Shown piece after piece: positions 8,117-15,759 of a DNA stretch of 64,000 bases; within the stretch, counting starts at the first letter, position 1, and each line of letters opens with the position of its first letter. Below the pieces are notes generated by a model. That model saw nothing but the letters and a program-made list of their open reading frames with translations, was not told the DNA's origin and did not search any database. The translations under genes and the position numbers were made by a program. The DNA lies in the NCBI RefSeq assembly GCF_001296045.1, contig NZ_LJHS01000066.1, positions 1-64,000 on the forward strand, read 5' to 3'. This DNA comes from Rhizobium sp. AAP43. Lineage in GTDB: Bacteria; Pseudomonadota; Alphaproteobacteria; Rhizobiales; Rhizobiaceae.

Positions 8117-8163
8117 GGCCTCGCCCTTCGAGGCCCGACGGTGTCGGGCACCTCAGGGTGAGG
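8117..8163. repeat. 47-bp palindromic element, identical to 839-885
   Basis: The element runs from GGCCTCGCCCTTCGAGG to CCTCAGGGTGAGG. It is identical over all 47 bases to the copy at 839-885 and closely related to 12506-12552. The TCA at 8153-8155 inside it is the stop codon of the MFS gene on the other strand. Confidence 0.85.
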
Positions 8164-9367
8164 GTTCTGCGTGGGAATTGGGAGCGCTGCGCCTGGCGAT
8201 CACGGCAAGGCCGATGATGGCGAGGAAGGCAGAGGCGGCGAGGGTGGTGGTGACGAGGAGGCCGGTCTGGATGCCGGCGCGGTCGATCACGGCGGTGATG
8301 AGGACCGGGGCGATGGCATTGGCGAGGTTTTGCGGCAAAGCCAGCCTTGCGGACTGTTCGGCAAAGCGGCTGGCGGAGAAGAAGGCAAGCGGCAGGAGCG
8401 CGCGGGCAAGCGTGGTGACGCCGGAGCCGAAGCCGTAAAGCGCGGTGAACAGCAGAAGGCTCGCCGGCGTGCCGGAGGTGAAGATCAGGAGCACGGTCGA
8501 GGCGGTCAGCATGGCGGTGCCGGCAAGGCCGGTCGCGACCGGTGAGGTGTATTTTCCGGCAACGAGATCGACGGCGCGGGCGGCAATACCGAACACGGCG
8601 CGCAGCGCGCCGAGCTGGAGTGCCAGTGCTGGCGTGGCGCCGGAGAGTTCGAGGATATGCAAGAGCTGCGGCGAGAGGCCGAAGGTCATCAGGCTGGCAA
8701 GGGCACTGGCAAGCGCAATCAGCAGGAAGGCAAGAATTCCGGTGCGCCGGCTCATGACAAGCGGCGCGACCGCATCCTGGGCCCGGTCTTCGGCCGAGCG
8801 GGCGATCTGAAGGCGCAGCAGTGACAGATGCAGCGGCAGGCAGAGCAGGATATGGGCAAGGGCTGCCATCTGCAGCGCCCCGCGCCAGCCGAACTCTTCG
8901 CCGGCGAGCGCCAGAAGCGGCCAGCAGACGGCGGACGAGAGGCCGGTAAAGACCATCAGGATGCCGATGGTGCGCCGCGCTTGCCGCCCCTCGCGCTCGA
9001 CGACGGCGGCAAGCGCTGGGACCGAGAGGGCAAAGGAGCCGCCGGCGCCAAGCACCAGCCAGGCGAGCCCGTAGGTGACGACACCGTGCGAAACGGAGAG
9101 CAGACCAAGCCCGGTCGCCATGGTGACGGAGCCGAGGGCGAGCACGCGGGCCGCCCCGATCCGCGCCATCAGCCGGCCGGTCGAGGGGCCAAGGGCTGCC
9201 ATGACCAGCATCATCACGGTGAGCCCGGCAAAGGCGGTCTCATTGGCCATGCCCAAATCGGCAGCGATCTGGCGGCCGAAGACGGCGGGCATTTCGAAGG
9301 TCGTGCCCCAGCTGATGATCTGGCTGAGCGCAAGCGTGACGACGAGGATGAGGCGGGGGGAGAGCAT
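8153..9367 (-). CDS. MFS transporter inserted in the GTA-like cluster
   Basis: The 404-residue protein has about 12 membrane helices and the MFS loop motif seen as GRLMARIGAARVLALG after helix 2. The substrate cannot be predicted; the class resembles general drug or metabolite exporters. It runs against the phage-like genes and splits DUF3168 from the major tail protein. The end of the gene is formed by a palindromic repeat, which supplies the last residues (AEPSP) and the stop codon. On the other side lies a repeat mosaic of about 380 bases. The gene therefore looks like a cassette inserted between repeats. Confidence 0.85.
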   Translation of the reverse strand: MLSPRLILVVTLALSQIISWGTTFEMPAVFGRQIAADLGMANETAFAGLTVMMLVMAALGPSTGRLMARIGAARVLALGSVTMATGLGLLSVSHGVVTYGLAWLVLGAGGSFALSVPALAAVVEREGRQARRTIGILMVFTGLSSAVCWPLLALAGEEFGWRGALQMAALAHILLCLPLHLSLLRLQIARSAEDRAQDAVAPLVMSRRTGILAFLLIALASALASLMTFGLSPQLLHILELSGATPALALQLGALRAVFGIAARAVDLVAGKYTSPVATGLAGTAMLTASTVLLIFTSGTPASLLLFTALYGFGSGVTTLARALLPLAFFSASRFAEQSARLALPQNLANAIAPVLITAVIDRAGIQTGLLVTTTLAASAFLAIIGLAVIARRSAPNSHAEPSP

Positions 9368-9984
9368 GCGGAGCTTTCAACGAGATGGGGCATTGCGGCG
9401 TGCGCGCTCGTCTTAAGGGTGTCGGGCGGATTGGGCTAGGGGAAATGTTGACGGGTGCGGAGTGGTGCAGCGGCACCGCGCGCACCGCCACCCGCCCGCT
9501 CTACGCCAGCCGCGCGCGCACCCCACCCGCCCTCGTCCTTCGAGGGTCGCTGTCGCTCCTACCTCAGGATGAGGGCTAACCACTGTGGCTCCCACCTCGG
9601 GAGGGGGCTGACTGTTGGGGCTCCCGTCGCCCACCACCATGTCCCCTCATCCTGAGGTGCGCTCGCGCAAGCGAGGGCCTCGAAGGGTCGAGGCCACCGG
9701 CCACGGCAGCGACGGCGGATGCCCGCCACCCGCCCTCGTCCTTCGAGGGGAGCTCACGCTCCCGCCTCAGGATGAGGGCTGACCGTCGGGGCTCCCACCT
9801 CCGAGATGAGGGCTGACCGTCGGGGCTCCCACCTCCGAGATGAGGGCTGACCGTTGGGGCTCCCACCTCGGGAGGAGGGCTGATCGTTGGGGCTCCCACC
9901 TTCGGGATGGGGCAGGTCTTCAAGCCTGCTCTCCCACGCCACACGGTTCACACCACACCACACACACATCAAAGGAGCATGGCC
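9368..9984. repeat. Repeat mosaic before the major tail gene
   Basis: No gene is seen. From about 9520 there are palindromic elements (CCTCGTCCTTCGAGG ... CCTCAGGATGAGG at about 9530-9577 and 9733-9776, and CCTCATCCTGAGG ... GCCTCGAAGG at 9653-9690). From 9772, four tandem units of a 34-base repeat follow (ATGAGGGCTGACCGTCGGGG plus CTCCCACCTCCGAG; starts at 9772, 9806, 9840 and about 9875). An AAAGGAG ribosome site at 9971-9977 serves the next gene. Confidence 0.8.
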
Positions 9985-10392
9985 ATGGGCGCGCAGCGGG
10001 GCAAGGATCTGTTGTTGAAGGTTGAGGATGGGGCGGGGTTTGTGACGGTGGCGGGGCTGAGGGCGCGGCGGTTGTCGTTTAATGCGCAATCGGTTGATGT
10101 GACCGACCAGGAGAGCGCCGGGCAATGGCGGGAATTGCTGGCAGGGGCCGGTGTGCGGCGGGCGGGGCTGACCGGCTCCGGCCTGTTTCGCGACCAGGCT
10201 TCGGATGCGACGCTGCGGGCGGCGTTTTTTGCAGGCGCGACCCTGACCTATCAGGTGGTGATCCCGGATTTCGGCACAGTGACGGCGCCGTTTCAGGTGA
10301 CGGCGCTGGATTATGCCGGCAATCACGACGGCGAGCTGACCTTCGAGATCGCGCTGGAATCGGCCGGTGCCGTTTCCTTTGCCGCGTTGTGA
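9985..10392 (+). CDS. Major tail (tube) protein (GTA gp9-like)
   Basis: The 135-residue protein matches the TP901-1-type major tail family, which forms the tail tube. It begins with GAQRGKDLLLKVEDG and has the typical ARRLSFNAQSVDVTDQ and AGVRRAGLTGSGLF segments, ending in DYAGNHDGELTFEIALESAG. The AAAGGAG site is only one base from the ATG at 9979 but seven from the ATG at 9985, so 9985 is preferred. The next gene begins eight bases after the stop. Confidence 0.9.
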   Translation: MGAQRGKDLLLKVEDGAGFVTVAGLRARRLSFNAQSVDVTDQESAGQWRELLAGAGVRRAGLTGSGLFRDQASDATLRAAFFAGATLTYQVVIPDFGTVTAPFQVTALDYAGNHDGELTFEIALESAGAVSFAAL

Positions 10393-10399
10393 GGTGGCG

Positions 10400-10873
10400 A
10401 TGCACAGCTTTGGCGACCATCCGGGGCGCGAGCCCGCAACACTCCGCCGCGCCAACCGCCATCGCGGCGAGGTGGAGGCGGTGATCGACGGCGAGCGGCG
10501 CATTCTCTGCCTGACGCTCGGGGCACTCGCCGAACTGGAAACGGCTTTCGGGGCAGACAGCCTCAGCGATCTGGCGGGGCGGTTTTCCTCCGGGCGGCTG
10601 AAAAGCGCCGATCTCATCCGTGTTTTGAGCTGCGGCCTGCGCGGCGGCGGCAACCGGGTCTCGGATGCCGATGTGGCGGGCATGGCGGTGGAAGGCGGCG
10701 TGGCCGGGGCGGCGGCCGTGGTGGGGGCGTTGCTGACGGTGACGTTTTCGACCGGTGGTGCGCCGGATGGGGCGCCGGGTGGGGCAATGGGTGGCGCGAT
10801 GGGTGGTCCGACGAACGGCGGCGCGGCCGAGAGCGGTGCGCAGGCGGGAAGGGCGGATGCGCCTTTCCCTTGA
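10400..10873 (+). CDS. GTA gp10-like protein (tail assembly family)
   Basis: The 157-residue protein has the gene-transfer-agent family pattern RANRHRGEVEAVIDGERR followed by LCLTLGALAELETAFGADS and SDLAGRFSSGRLKSADLIRV. It is thought to act as a tail assembly factor next to the major tail protein. The last 45 residues are a Gly/Ala/Pro-rich expansion (GGAPDGAPGGAMGGAMGG), longer than I expect for the family and encoded by imperfect DNA repeats. The ATG follows a GAGGTGG site. The stop overlaps the next start. Confidence 0.85.
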   Translation: MHSFGDHPGREPATLRRANRHRGEVEAVIDGERRILCLTLGALAELETAFGADSLSDLAGRFSSGRLKSADLIRVLSCGLRGGGNRVSDADVAGMAVEGGVAGAAAVVGALLTVTFSTGGAPDGAPGGAMGGAMGGPTNGGAAESGAQAGRADAPFP

Positions 10874-11079
10874 GGGCCGCAGGCGGAGATTTGGTCCGGG
10901 CACGGCCGTTTCCCTGGGAAGCGGTGATGACGCTCGGGCTCTCCCGCCTGCGGCTTTCGCCTCAGGTTTTCTGGCAGCTCACCCTGCCGGAACTGGCGGC
11001 CATGGCGGGCGGCTCGGACCGTTCGGCGGCGATTTCGCGGCGGGATGTCGAGGCGCTGATGGCGCGGTTTCCGGATTGA
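10870..11079 (+). CDS. Phage tail assembly chaperone (GTA gp10.1-like)
   Basis: The 69-residue protein matches the small rcc01693-type family, with FPWEAVMTLGLSRLRLSP, FWQLTLPELAAMAGG and the C-terminal SRRDVEALMARFPD. It starts with TTG at 10870, overlapping the previous stop (TTGA), which implies translational coupling. Such proteins chaperone the tape measure during tail assembly. The expected next gene, the tape measure, lies 1.7 kb further on because of an inserted HNH/DUF695 island. Confidence 0.88.
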   Translation: MRAAGGDLVRARPFPWEAVMTLGLSRLRLSPQVFWQLTLPELAAMAGGSDRSAAISRRDVEALMARFPD

Positions 11080-11095
11080 GGGGAGGGGTGCTGCT

Positions 11096-11614
11096 TTGCT
11101 CGCGTGGCTGCAAAGAAAGGCGGGTATCGGCGAGAGGGTAGATCTGGGCAGGTTTGCGCCACAAGGAGCCATATGGCTCCGATGGTTTCGTGCTACTGAC
11201 GTGCATGTGTTGAGACTGACACCCATCCTCGGGAACAGCATCCGAGAATACAGCAGGAAAGATCGAGCCTTGGCCCGCAAGAACAGAGATGAGCTAGCTT
11301 CATGGGACGAGCCTACGCCGGAGCCGGTGTTCTGTCCGATATGCGAGCGCGTAATCCCGGAGGATCAGAGAGACGAGCATCATCTCGTTCCCAAGAGCAA
11401 GGGTGGAAAGAAAACCGTCCTCCTGCACCGAATCTGCCACGATCAGATCCATTCGATCTTTACAGATGCGCAACTCGCGAAGAAGTTTTCCACGATCGAA
11501 ACCATCGTGGAAGACCCTGCGGTGCAAACATTCGTCACTTGGGTGAGAAACAAGCCTCCGAGCTTTTCGGATTCTGCAAAGGAATCAAGGCAGTCATTCC
11601 GTCGAGGCCGCTAA
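11096..11614 (+). CDS. HNH endonuclease-like protein
   Basis: The 172-residue frame contains a clear HNH core with two CxxC-like zinc pairs: CPICERVIPEDQRDEHH near residue 80, then LVPKSKGGKKTVLLHRICHDQIH. HNH proteins cut DNA, and many sit in or near phage packaging genes. The TTG at 11096 has a GGAGG site nine bases upstream, but that site may be left over from the tape measure gene. A TTG at 11270, preceded by AGGAAA, would give a 114-residue protein that covers the whole recognisable domain and is a serious alternative. Base composition is less GC-rich than in flanking phage genes, which suggests transfer. Confidence 0.7.
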   Translation: MLAWLQRKAGIGERVDLGRFAPQGAIWLRWFRATDVHVLRLTPILGNSIREYSRKDRALARKNRDELASWDEPTPEPVFCPICERVIPEDQRDEHHLVPKSKGGKKTVLLHRICHDQIHSIFTDAQLAKKFSTIETIVEDPAVQTFVTWVRNKPPSFSDSAKESRQSFRRGR

Positions 11615-11795
11615 CCGTAATAGGCGTAAGCTCCGGCTAGAAGCGAGTGCTGCCGTGGCGGGAATGCGCCTTCAATTCGGTCGCAGAGGTCGTCATCGCT
11701 CATGTTCGAGAGCGGACATTGCTCCGTGGCGGCGCACGTCGCCTCTGCGCCAACAGCAGACATCAGGCTTCAGAGCATGCGTTCTTACTTCCAGC

Positions 11796-12278
11796 TTACA
11801 ATCCGTTCATCCCGGCTAGGAAGGCTTTGTATGAAGACCATTGTGGCTCGTAGGTGTGCGAAATATCGATGGGGTAGGCAGGGCTCATTGCGAGCTTTTG
11901 ATCAAGCTCAGCTATCCAACTATCAAAATCCTTGACATACCAATGCCACTCTTTGCGGTTGTTTCCGGTAACGACGAGGACTTGGCGGCCGATCTGATTC
12001 ACATCCAATGGCATAAGAGCGTCTTCCAATGCGATTTGCGCACTGTTGGCATCAGCATCTGGCATGCCATTCAAGACAGTTTCATAGCGCCAATGAATGA
12101 CCACACGGTTCGGAAGATCGGTCTCGTGCACCCTGGCGGGGATAGCTTTCAGGCCCCGAATAACCAGCGCCGCTCCATCTTCCTCGCCCGTAGCCACAAA
12201 GTAAGCGTCTTCCGTCGTCGCACTCATCGGCAGAAGACGTGCCGTAATTACAGCAAAAAACTTTTTGAGGCGACGCAT
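11796..12278 (-). CDS. DUF695-like protein
   Basis: The 160-residue protein has the DUF695-type C-terminal pattern KEWHWYVKDFDSWIAELDQKL followed by PYPIDISHTYEPQWSSYKAF. The N-terminal half contains VVIHWRYE and a helix around ALEDALMPLDVNQIGRQVLV. The family's function is unknown; members often sit beside immunity-type or stress genes. It runs opposite to the HNH gene, with 181 bases between their ends and no feature seen there apart from scattered short frames. Together they form an island of lower GC inside the tail genes. The start at 12278 (MRRLKK) fits the domain better than the longer open frame. Confidence 0.6.
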   Translation of the reverse strand: MRRLKKFFAVITARLLPMSATTEDAYFVATGEEDGAALVIRGLKAIPARVHETDLPNRVVIHWRYETVLNGMPDADANSAQIALEDALMPLDVNQIGRQVLVVTGNNRKEWHWYVKDFDSWIAELDQKLAMSPAYPIDISHTYEPQWSSYKAFLAGMNGL

Positions 12279-12812
12279 GCACAATTTCCGGGACGAACAA
12301 GGCAAGCTGTTTGATATATATAGAAGAAAAATATGGCAAGAACATATGACCGCTCCGGGCCAATAGCGGACATCCGCAACTCTAGCGCGCTGCCCTTTTC
12401 CTGGAAGCCGTTGATGGCGCGGGTTCCGGTTTCCCCTCATGCCGCAGGAGCCGGCCCCGTCTGGCTCGAAGCCTCCATGGATCAGCGGTGTGGCGCTCTG
12501 TCTGCGGCCTCGCCCTTCGAGGCCAGGCTGGTGCCCGGCGCCTCAGGGTGAGGGGAACGGGTGTGCCGGGTCCGTGAGGCTGCACAGGGGCCTCTCTGGA
12601 GCGGGTGACGGGCTTCGATGGAGCGGGTGACGGGTGCCAAGTGGCGGAGTGCGTCTCCGGTTGCAGGCACCGTGTCACGGGTTTTCGCCAGACGTGCCAA
12701 CCGTCAAGGGCCGTCGAGTGCGCGCTCCGCAGACAAGCATCGGCGGCCTCAAAATCCTTCCTCCCTGTCTCCCTCTCGCTCCCTCCCATTCCAAAGGACA
12801 AGGACCAAAACC
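12279..12812. other. Gene-free gap with one palindromic element
   Basis: I see no gene. At 12506-12552 lies a 47-base element of the same family as 839-885 and 8117-8163, with a changed inner stem. Around 12590-12630 the motif GGAGCGGGTGACGGG occurs twice. A CAAAGGACAAGGA purine stretch just before 12813 is the ribosome site of the tape measure gene. The left part (to about 12370) is AT-rich and may hold the DUF695 promoter. Confidence 0.6.
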
Positions 12813-13442
12813 ATGACCGATGACGACACACTCGCGCTCTCCGTCGATCTGGACGGGGCTCAGGCGCTGGCGGTGCTGGAGGATCTGGAGAGCCGGTCGG
12901 CGAGTTTCGGGCGGGCGCTGACATCGGCGCTGACGAGTGCGGCCAGTGGCGGCAAGGGGCTGGAGGATGTGCTGCGCATGGTGGGCTCAAGGCTCACCGA
13001 TATTGCGCTGTCGGCCGGGCTGAAGCCGCTTGAAAATTTGCTGGGCCAGGTGGCGGGTGGGCTGGTGGGCAGCCTGGGTTCGGCCTTTGGGTCGTCTGGG
13101 GGTTCATCTGTGGGGGCGGGGCTCGGCGCGGATGTTGCCGCCTTTGCCAATGGCGGCGTGCCCGGGCGGGTGATGCCCTTTGCCGATGGCGGCGTGGTGG
13201 CAGCGCCCACCTATTTTCCCATGGCCGGCGGGACCGGGCTGATGGGCGAGGCGGGGGCGGAGGCGATCCTGCCATTGAAACGCGGCTCGGACGGCGCGCT
13301 TGGCGTGGCCGCCGATGGCGGCGGGGCGGTGACGGTGCATTTCAACGTGACGGCGACCGATGCGGCCAGTTTTGCCCGCAGCGAGGGCCAGATCTCGGCC
13401 ATGCTGGCGCGCTCCGTTGCCCGCGGGCGGCGGGGGCTTTGA
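12813..13442 (+). CDS. Short tail tape measure protein (GTA gp11-like)
   Basis: The 209-residue protein matches the short tape measure of GTA tails. It begins LALSVDLDGAQALAVLEDLE, has a helical, Gly-rich centre (GGLVGSLGSAFGSSGG) and ends with the conserved GGTGLMGEAGAEAILPLKRGSDG block and an R-rich tail. Siphophage tape measures are usually much longer; the R. capsulatus GTA homologue is also short, in line with a short tail. The AFANGGVPGRVMPFADGGVV repeat before the C-terminal block is typical. The start at 12813 follows AAGGAC. It is separated from gp10.1 by the HNH island and from gp12 by a repeat mosaic. Confidence 0.88.
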   Translation: MTDDDTLALSVDLDGAQALAVLEDLESRSASFGRALTSALTSAASGGKGLEDVLRMVGSRLTDIALSAGLKPLENLLGQVAGGLVGSLGSAFGSSGGSSVGAGLGADVAAFANGGVPGRVMPFADGGVVAAPTYFPMAGGTGLMGEAGAEAILPLKRGSDGALGVAADGGGAVTVHFNVTATDAASFARSEGQISAMLARSVARGRRGL

Positions 13443-13999
13443 GGGGCTGGCCCCGACGTTTCCCCTCATCCTGAGGCGCGCTCGCGCAAGCGAGGGCCTC
13501 GAAGGATCGAGGCCTCGCGAGCAACCCTCAGCAGAGAAATCCACCCGCCCTCGTCCTTCGAGGGTCACTTGCGCTCCCGCCTCAGGATGAGGGCTAACCG
13601 TTGTGCCGCTCCCGCCTCGATGGTGAGGGCTAAGCGTTGTGGCTCCTGCCTCAAAGGTGAGGGCTGGCCGTTCCGCCAATCACGTTTCCCCTCATCCTGA
13701 GGCCGCGCTCGCGCAAGCGAGGGCCTCGAAGGATCGTGGCCTCGCGAGCAACCCTCAGCAGAGACATCCACCCGCCCTCGTCCTTCGAGGGTCGCTTGCG
13801 CTCCCGCCTGAGGGTGAGGGCTAACCGTTGTGCCGCTCCCACCTCAGGGTGAGGGCTGGCCGTTGCGCCAATCACGTTTCCCCTCGTCCTGAGGCGCGCT
13901 CGCGCAAGCGAGGGCCTCGAAGGACCGAGGCCTGCGGCTACACCTGCCACGGCTGACGATTTTTCACGCGGCACACACACACAGCAAACGGAGGCCGGG
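13443..13999. repeat. Tandemly duplicated repeat mosaic between gp11- and gp12-like genes
   Basis: A composite block beginning GTTTCCCCTCATCCTGAGG recurs at 13458, 13684 and 13875 (third copy partial; spacings 226 and 191). Each full block contains the palindrome CGCGCTCGCGCAAGCGAGGG, the shared phrase CTCGCGAGCAACCCTCAGCA, an inverted CCTCGTCCTTCGAGGGTC element, and one or two GGTGAGGGCTAACCGTTG-type units. No gene is present. A GGAGG site at about 13990 serves the next gene. Confidence 0.8.
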
Positions 14000-14632
14000 A
14001 TGGCTTTTCATGAGATACGGTTTCCGCTGCGGCTGTCGCTGACGACACGGGGTGGGCCGGAGCGGTTGACGGATGTGGTGTCGTTGACCAATGGGCGGGA
14101 GGCGCGCAATCGGCGGTTTCGGTTTTCAAGGCGTCGCTATGATGTCGGCTCGGCGCTGCGCTCGGTCGCCGATCTCTATGCGGTCCTGGAGTTCTTCGAG
14201 GCGCGGGGCGGGCGGCTGCATGGGTTTCGCTTTCGCGATCCGGTGGATTTTTCCTCGGCGAGACCGGGTGAAGCCGTGGGGCCGCTCGACCAGATTTTGG
14301 GCGTGGGCGATGGCGACACCAGGCGGTTTGCGCTTGTCAAAGCCTATGGCGATCACGCCGCGATCGAGCGGCGGCCGGTGCAAAAGCCGGTGGTGGGCAG
14401 TGTGCGGGTTGCGGTCGACGGGGTGGAGCAGCTCGCGGGATTTGCCGTTGATGCGGCGACCGGCATGGTGACTTTCGAGAATGGCCATGTGCCGAACGAA
14501 GGGGCGGAGATCCGCGCCGGCTTTGACTTCGACGTGCCCGTGCGCTTCGACACCGAGCGGATCGAGATCGATCTCGAAGCCTTCCGGGCAGGGCGCATTC
14601 CCTCCATTCCGCTGATCGAGGTGCTGCCATGA
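14000..14632 (+). CDS. DUF2460 distal tail protein (GTA gp12-like)
   Basis: The 210-residue protein matches the TIGR02217/DUF2460 family. It begins MAFHEIRFPLRLSLTTRGG and has the signature NRRFRFSRRRYDVGSALRS, then LEFFEARGGRLHGFRFRDP. The C-terminal FDVPVRFDTERIEIDLEAF is also typical. It is a distal tail component connecting tube and baseplate. A GGAGG ribosome site precedes the ATG, and the stop overlaps the next start (ATGA), so gp12 and gp13 are coupled. Confidence 0.92.
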   Translation: MAFHEIRFPLRLSLTTRGGPERLTDVVSLTNGREARNRRFRFSRRRYDVGSALRSVADLYAVLEFFEARGGRLHGFRFRDPVDFSSARPGEAVGPLDQILGVGDGDTRRFALVKAYGDHAAIERRPVQKPVVGSVRVAVDGVEQLAGFAVDAATGMVTFENGHVPNEGAEIRAGFDFDVPVRFDTERIEIDLEAFRAGRIPSIPLIEVLP

Positions 14633-15627
14633 GACGGTTTTCACAGGCGCTGGCGGCGCATATCGCAAGCGGTGAAACGACGCTCTGCCGGGCCTGGCGG
14701 GTGACGCGGAGAGATGGCGCGGTGCTGGGGTTTACCGAGCATGACGCGGCGCTGGAATTTGCCGGCACGCGTTTTGCGCCGGCAAGCGGTTTTGCCGCCA
14801 CCGAGGCGCGCGCGATGAGCGGGCTGGCGGCGACCGGTGCCGAGATCCAAGGCGGGTTTTCAAGCGAGGCGATCACCGAGGTGGATCTTGCAGCGGGACG
14901 CTATGACGGGGCAAGGGTCGAGGTCTTCCTGGTCAACTGGCAGGCGCCCGAGGCGGCACATGCGCGGCTTTCGGTGGAAGAGATCGGCGAGGTGACGAGG
15001 GCGGGCCCCGGCTTTTCGGCGGAACTCAGAAGCGTCGCGCATCGGCTGCAGCAGCCGGCAGGACGGATCTACAATCGCCGCTGCGATGCCGATCTGGGCG
15101 ATGGGCGTTGCGGGGTGAACATGGCGGCCGGTGTGCGGCGGATGGCGGGTCTGGTGGGTAGCGTCAAGGCCGCCGACCGGCTGGTGATATCAGGCTTGCC
15201 GGCGCTTGATGCGGATCTGGCGGCGGGGCATTTTCGCCTCGGCCATTGCCGGTTCGATGGCGGTGTGCTGGCCGGGCAGCGGCTGGCAATCGAGGACAGC
15301 GGCGCGACGGTGCCGGCATCGCCAGAGGTCGAGGGGGCAGCCCCCGTAGAGGCCGAGGGGGCGGCAGGGGCAGAGGCAGAGGCCGCGTTTGCGGCCGCGG
15401 CCGGGGGCACGGTGGAACTCCGGCTCTGGCTGCCGATGGAGGCGGCCCCTGCGCCGGGCGATCCGGTGGTGCTGACGGTTGGCTGCGACAAGAGCTTTGC
15501 CACCTGTCGAACACGCTTCGGCAACGCGCTGAATTTTCGAGGATTTCCCCATATGCCGGGCAGTGACTTTGCCTATTCCTATGTGAGTGGCGACAGCACG
15601 CATGACGGCAGCGTGCTGTTCGAGTGA
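14629..15627 (+). CDS. DUF2163 baseplate hub protein (GTA gp13-like)
   Basis: The 332-residue protein has the DUF2163 N-terminus (CRAWRVTRRDGAVLGFTEHD) and the C-terminal BR0599-like domain with the conserved cysteines in YNRRCDADLGDGRCGV and GCDKSFATCRTRFGN. These four or more cysteines probably bind a metal or form an iron-sulphur site, as reported for the GTA hub. Between the two cysteine groups, at about residues 228-262, is an Ala/Glu/Gly low-complexity insert encoded by GAGGCAGAGG-type repeats. The final GSDFAYSYVSGDSTHDGSVL is unlike what I recall for homologues and may be variable. Confidence 0.9.
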   Translation: MRRFSQALAAHIASGETTLCRAWRVTRRDGAVLGFTEHDAALEFAGTRFAPASGFAATEARAMSGLAATGAEIQGGFSSEAITEVDLAAGRYDGARVEVFLVNWQAPEAAHARLSVEEIGEVTRAGPGFSAELRSVAHRLQQPAGRIYNRRCDADLGDGRCGVNMAAGVRRMAGLVGSVKAADRLVISGLPALDADLAAGHFRLGHCRFDGGVLAGQRLAIEDSGATVPASPEVEGAAPVEAEGAAGAEAEAAFAAAAGGTVELRLWLPMEAAPAPGDPVVLTVGCDKSFATCRTRFGNALNFRGFPHMPGSDFAYSYVSGDSTHDGSVLFE

Positions 15628-15727
15628 CCTTTTCGGTCGGATACACTCGATGGTACGCACTCCCAAACGGCGCAGACAGGACCTCCGCCGCTCGTCCGGC
15701 ATCACAATGGGCCGGGCGCCTCCCAAG

Positions 15728-15752
15728 CAAGATGTCCTATTTTATAAAAGGT
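15728..15752 (+). promoter_or_regulatory. AT-rich leader of the polysaccharide lyase gene
   Basis: In an otherwise GC-rich cluster, the 30 bases before the lyase contain TCCTATTTTATAAAAGG, with a TATAAA-like -10 box and an AAAAGG ribosome site eight bases from the ATG. It suggests that the lyase has its own promoter. No clear -35 box was identified. Confidence 0.35.
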
Positions 15753-15759
15753 ATTTTAC

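Noticed and set aside
9772..9908. Regular 34-bp repeats as a CRISPR array
   Set aside because: Units are directly adjacent with no spacers, and no cas genes are present.
12200..12240. Similarity between LLPMSATTEDA in the DUF695 protein and LLPMIATTEEA in the small frame at 56119-56376
   Set aside because: Only about 11 residues match and the proteins otherwise differ; probably chance, though it could be checked by alignment.
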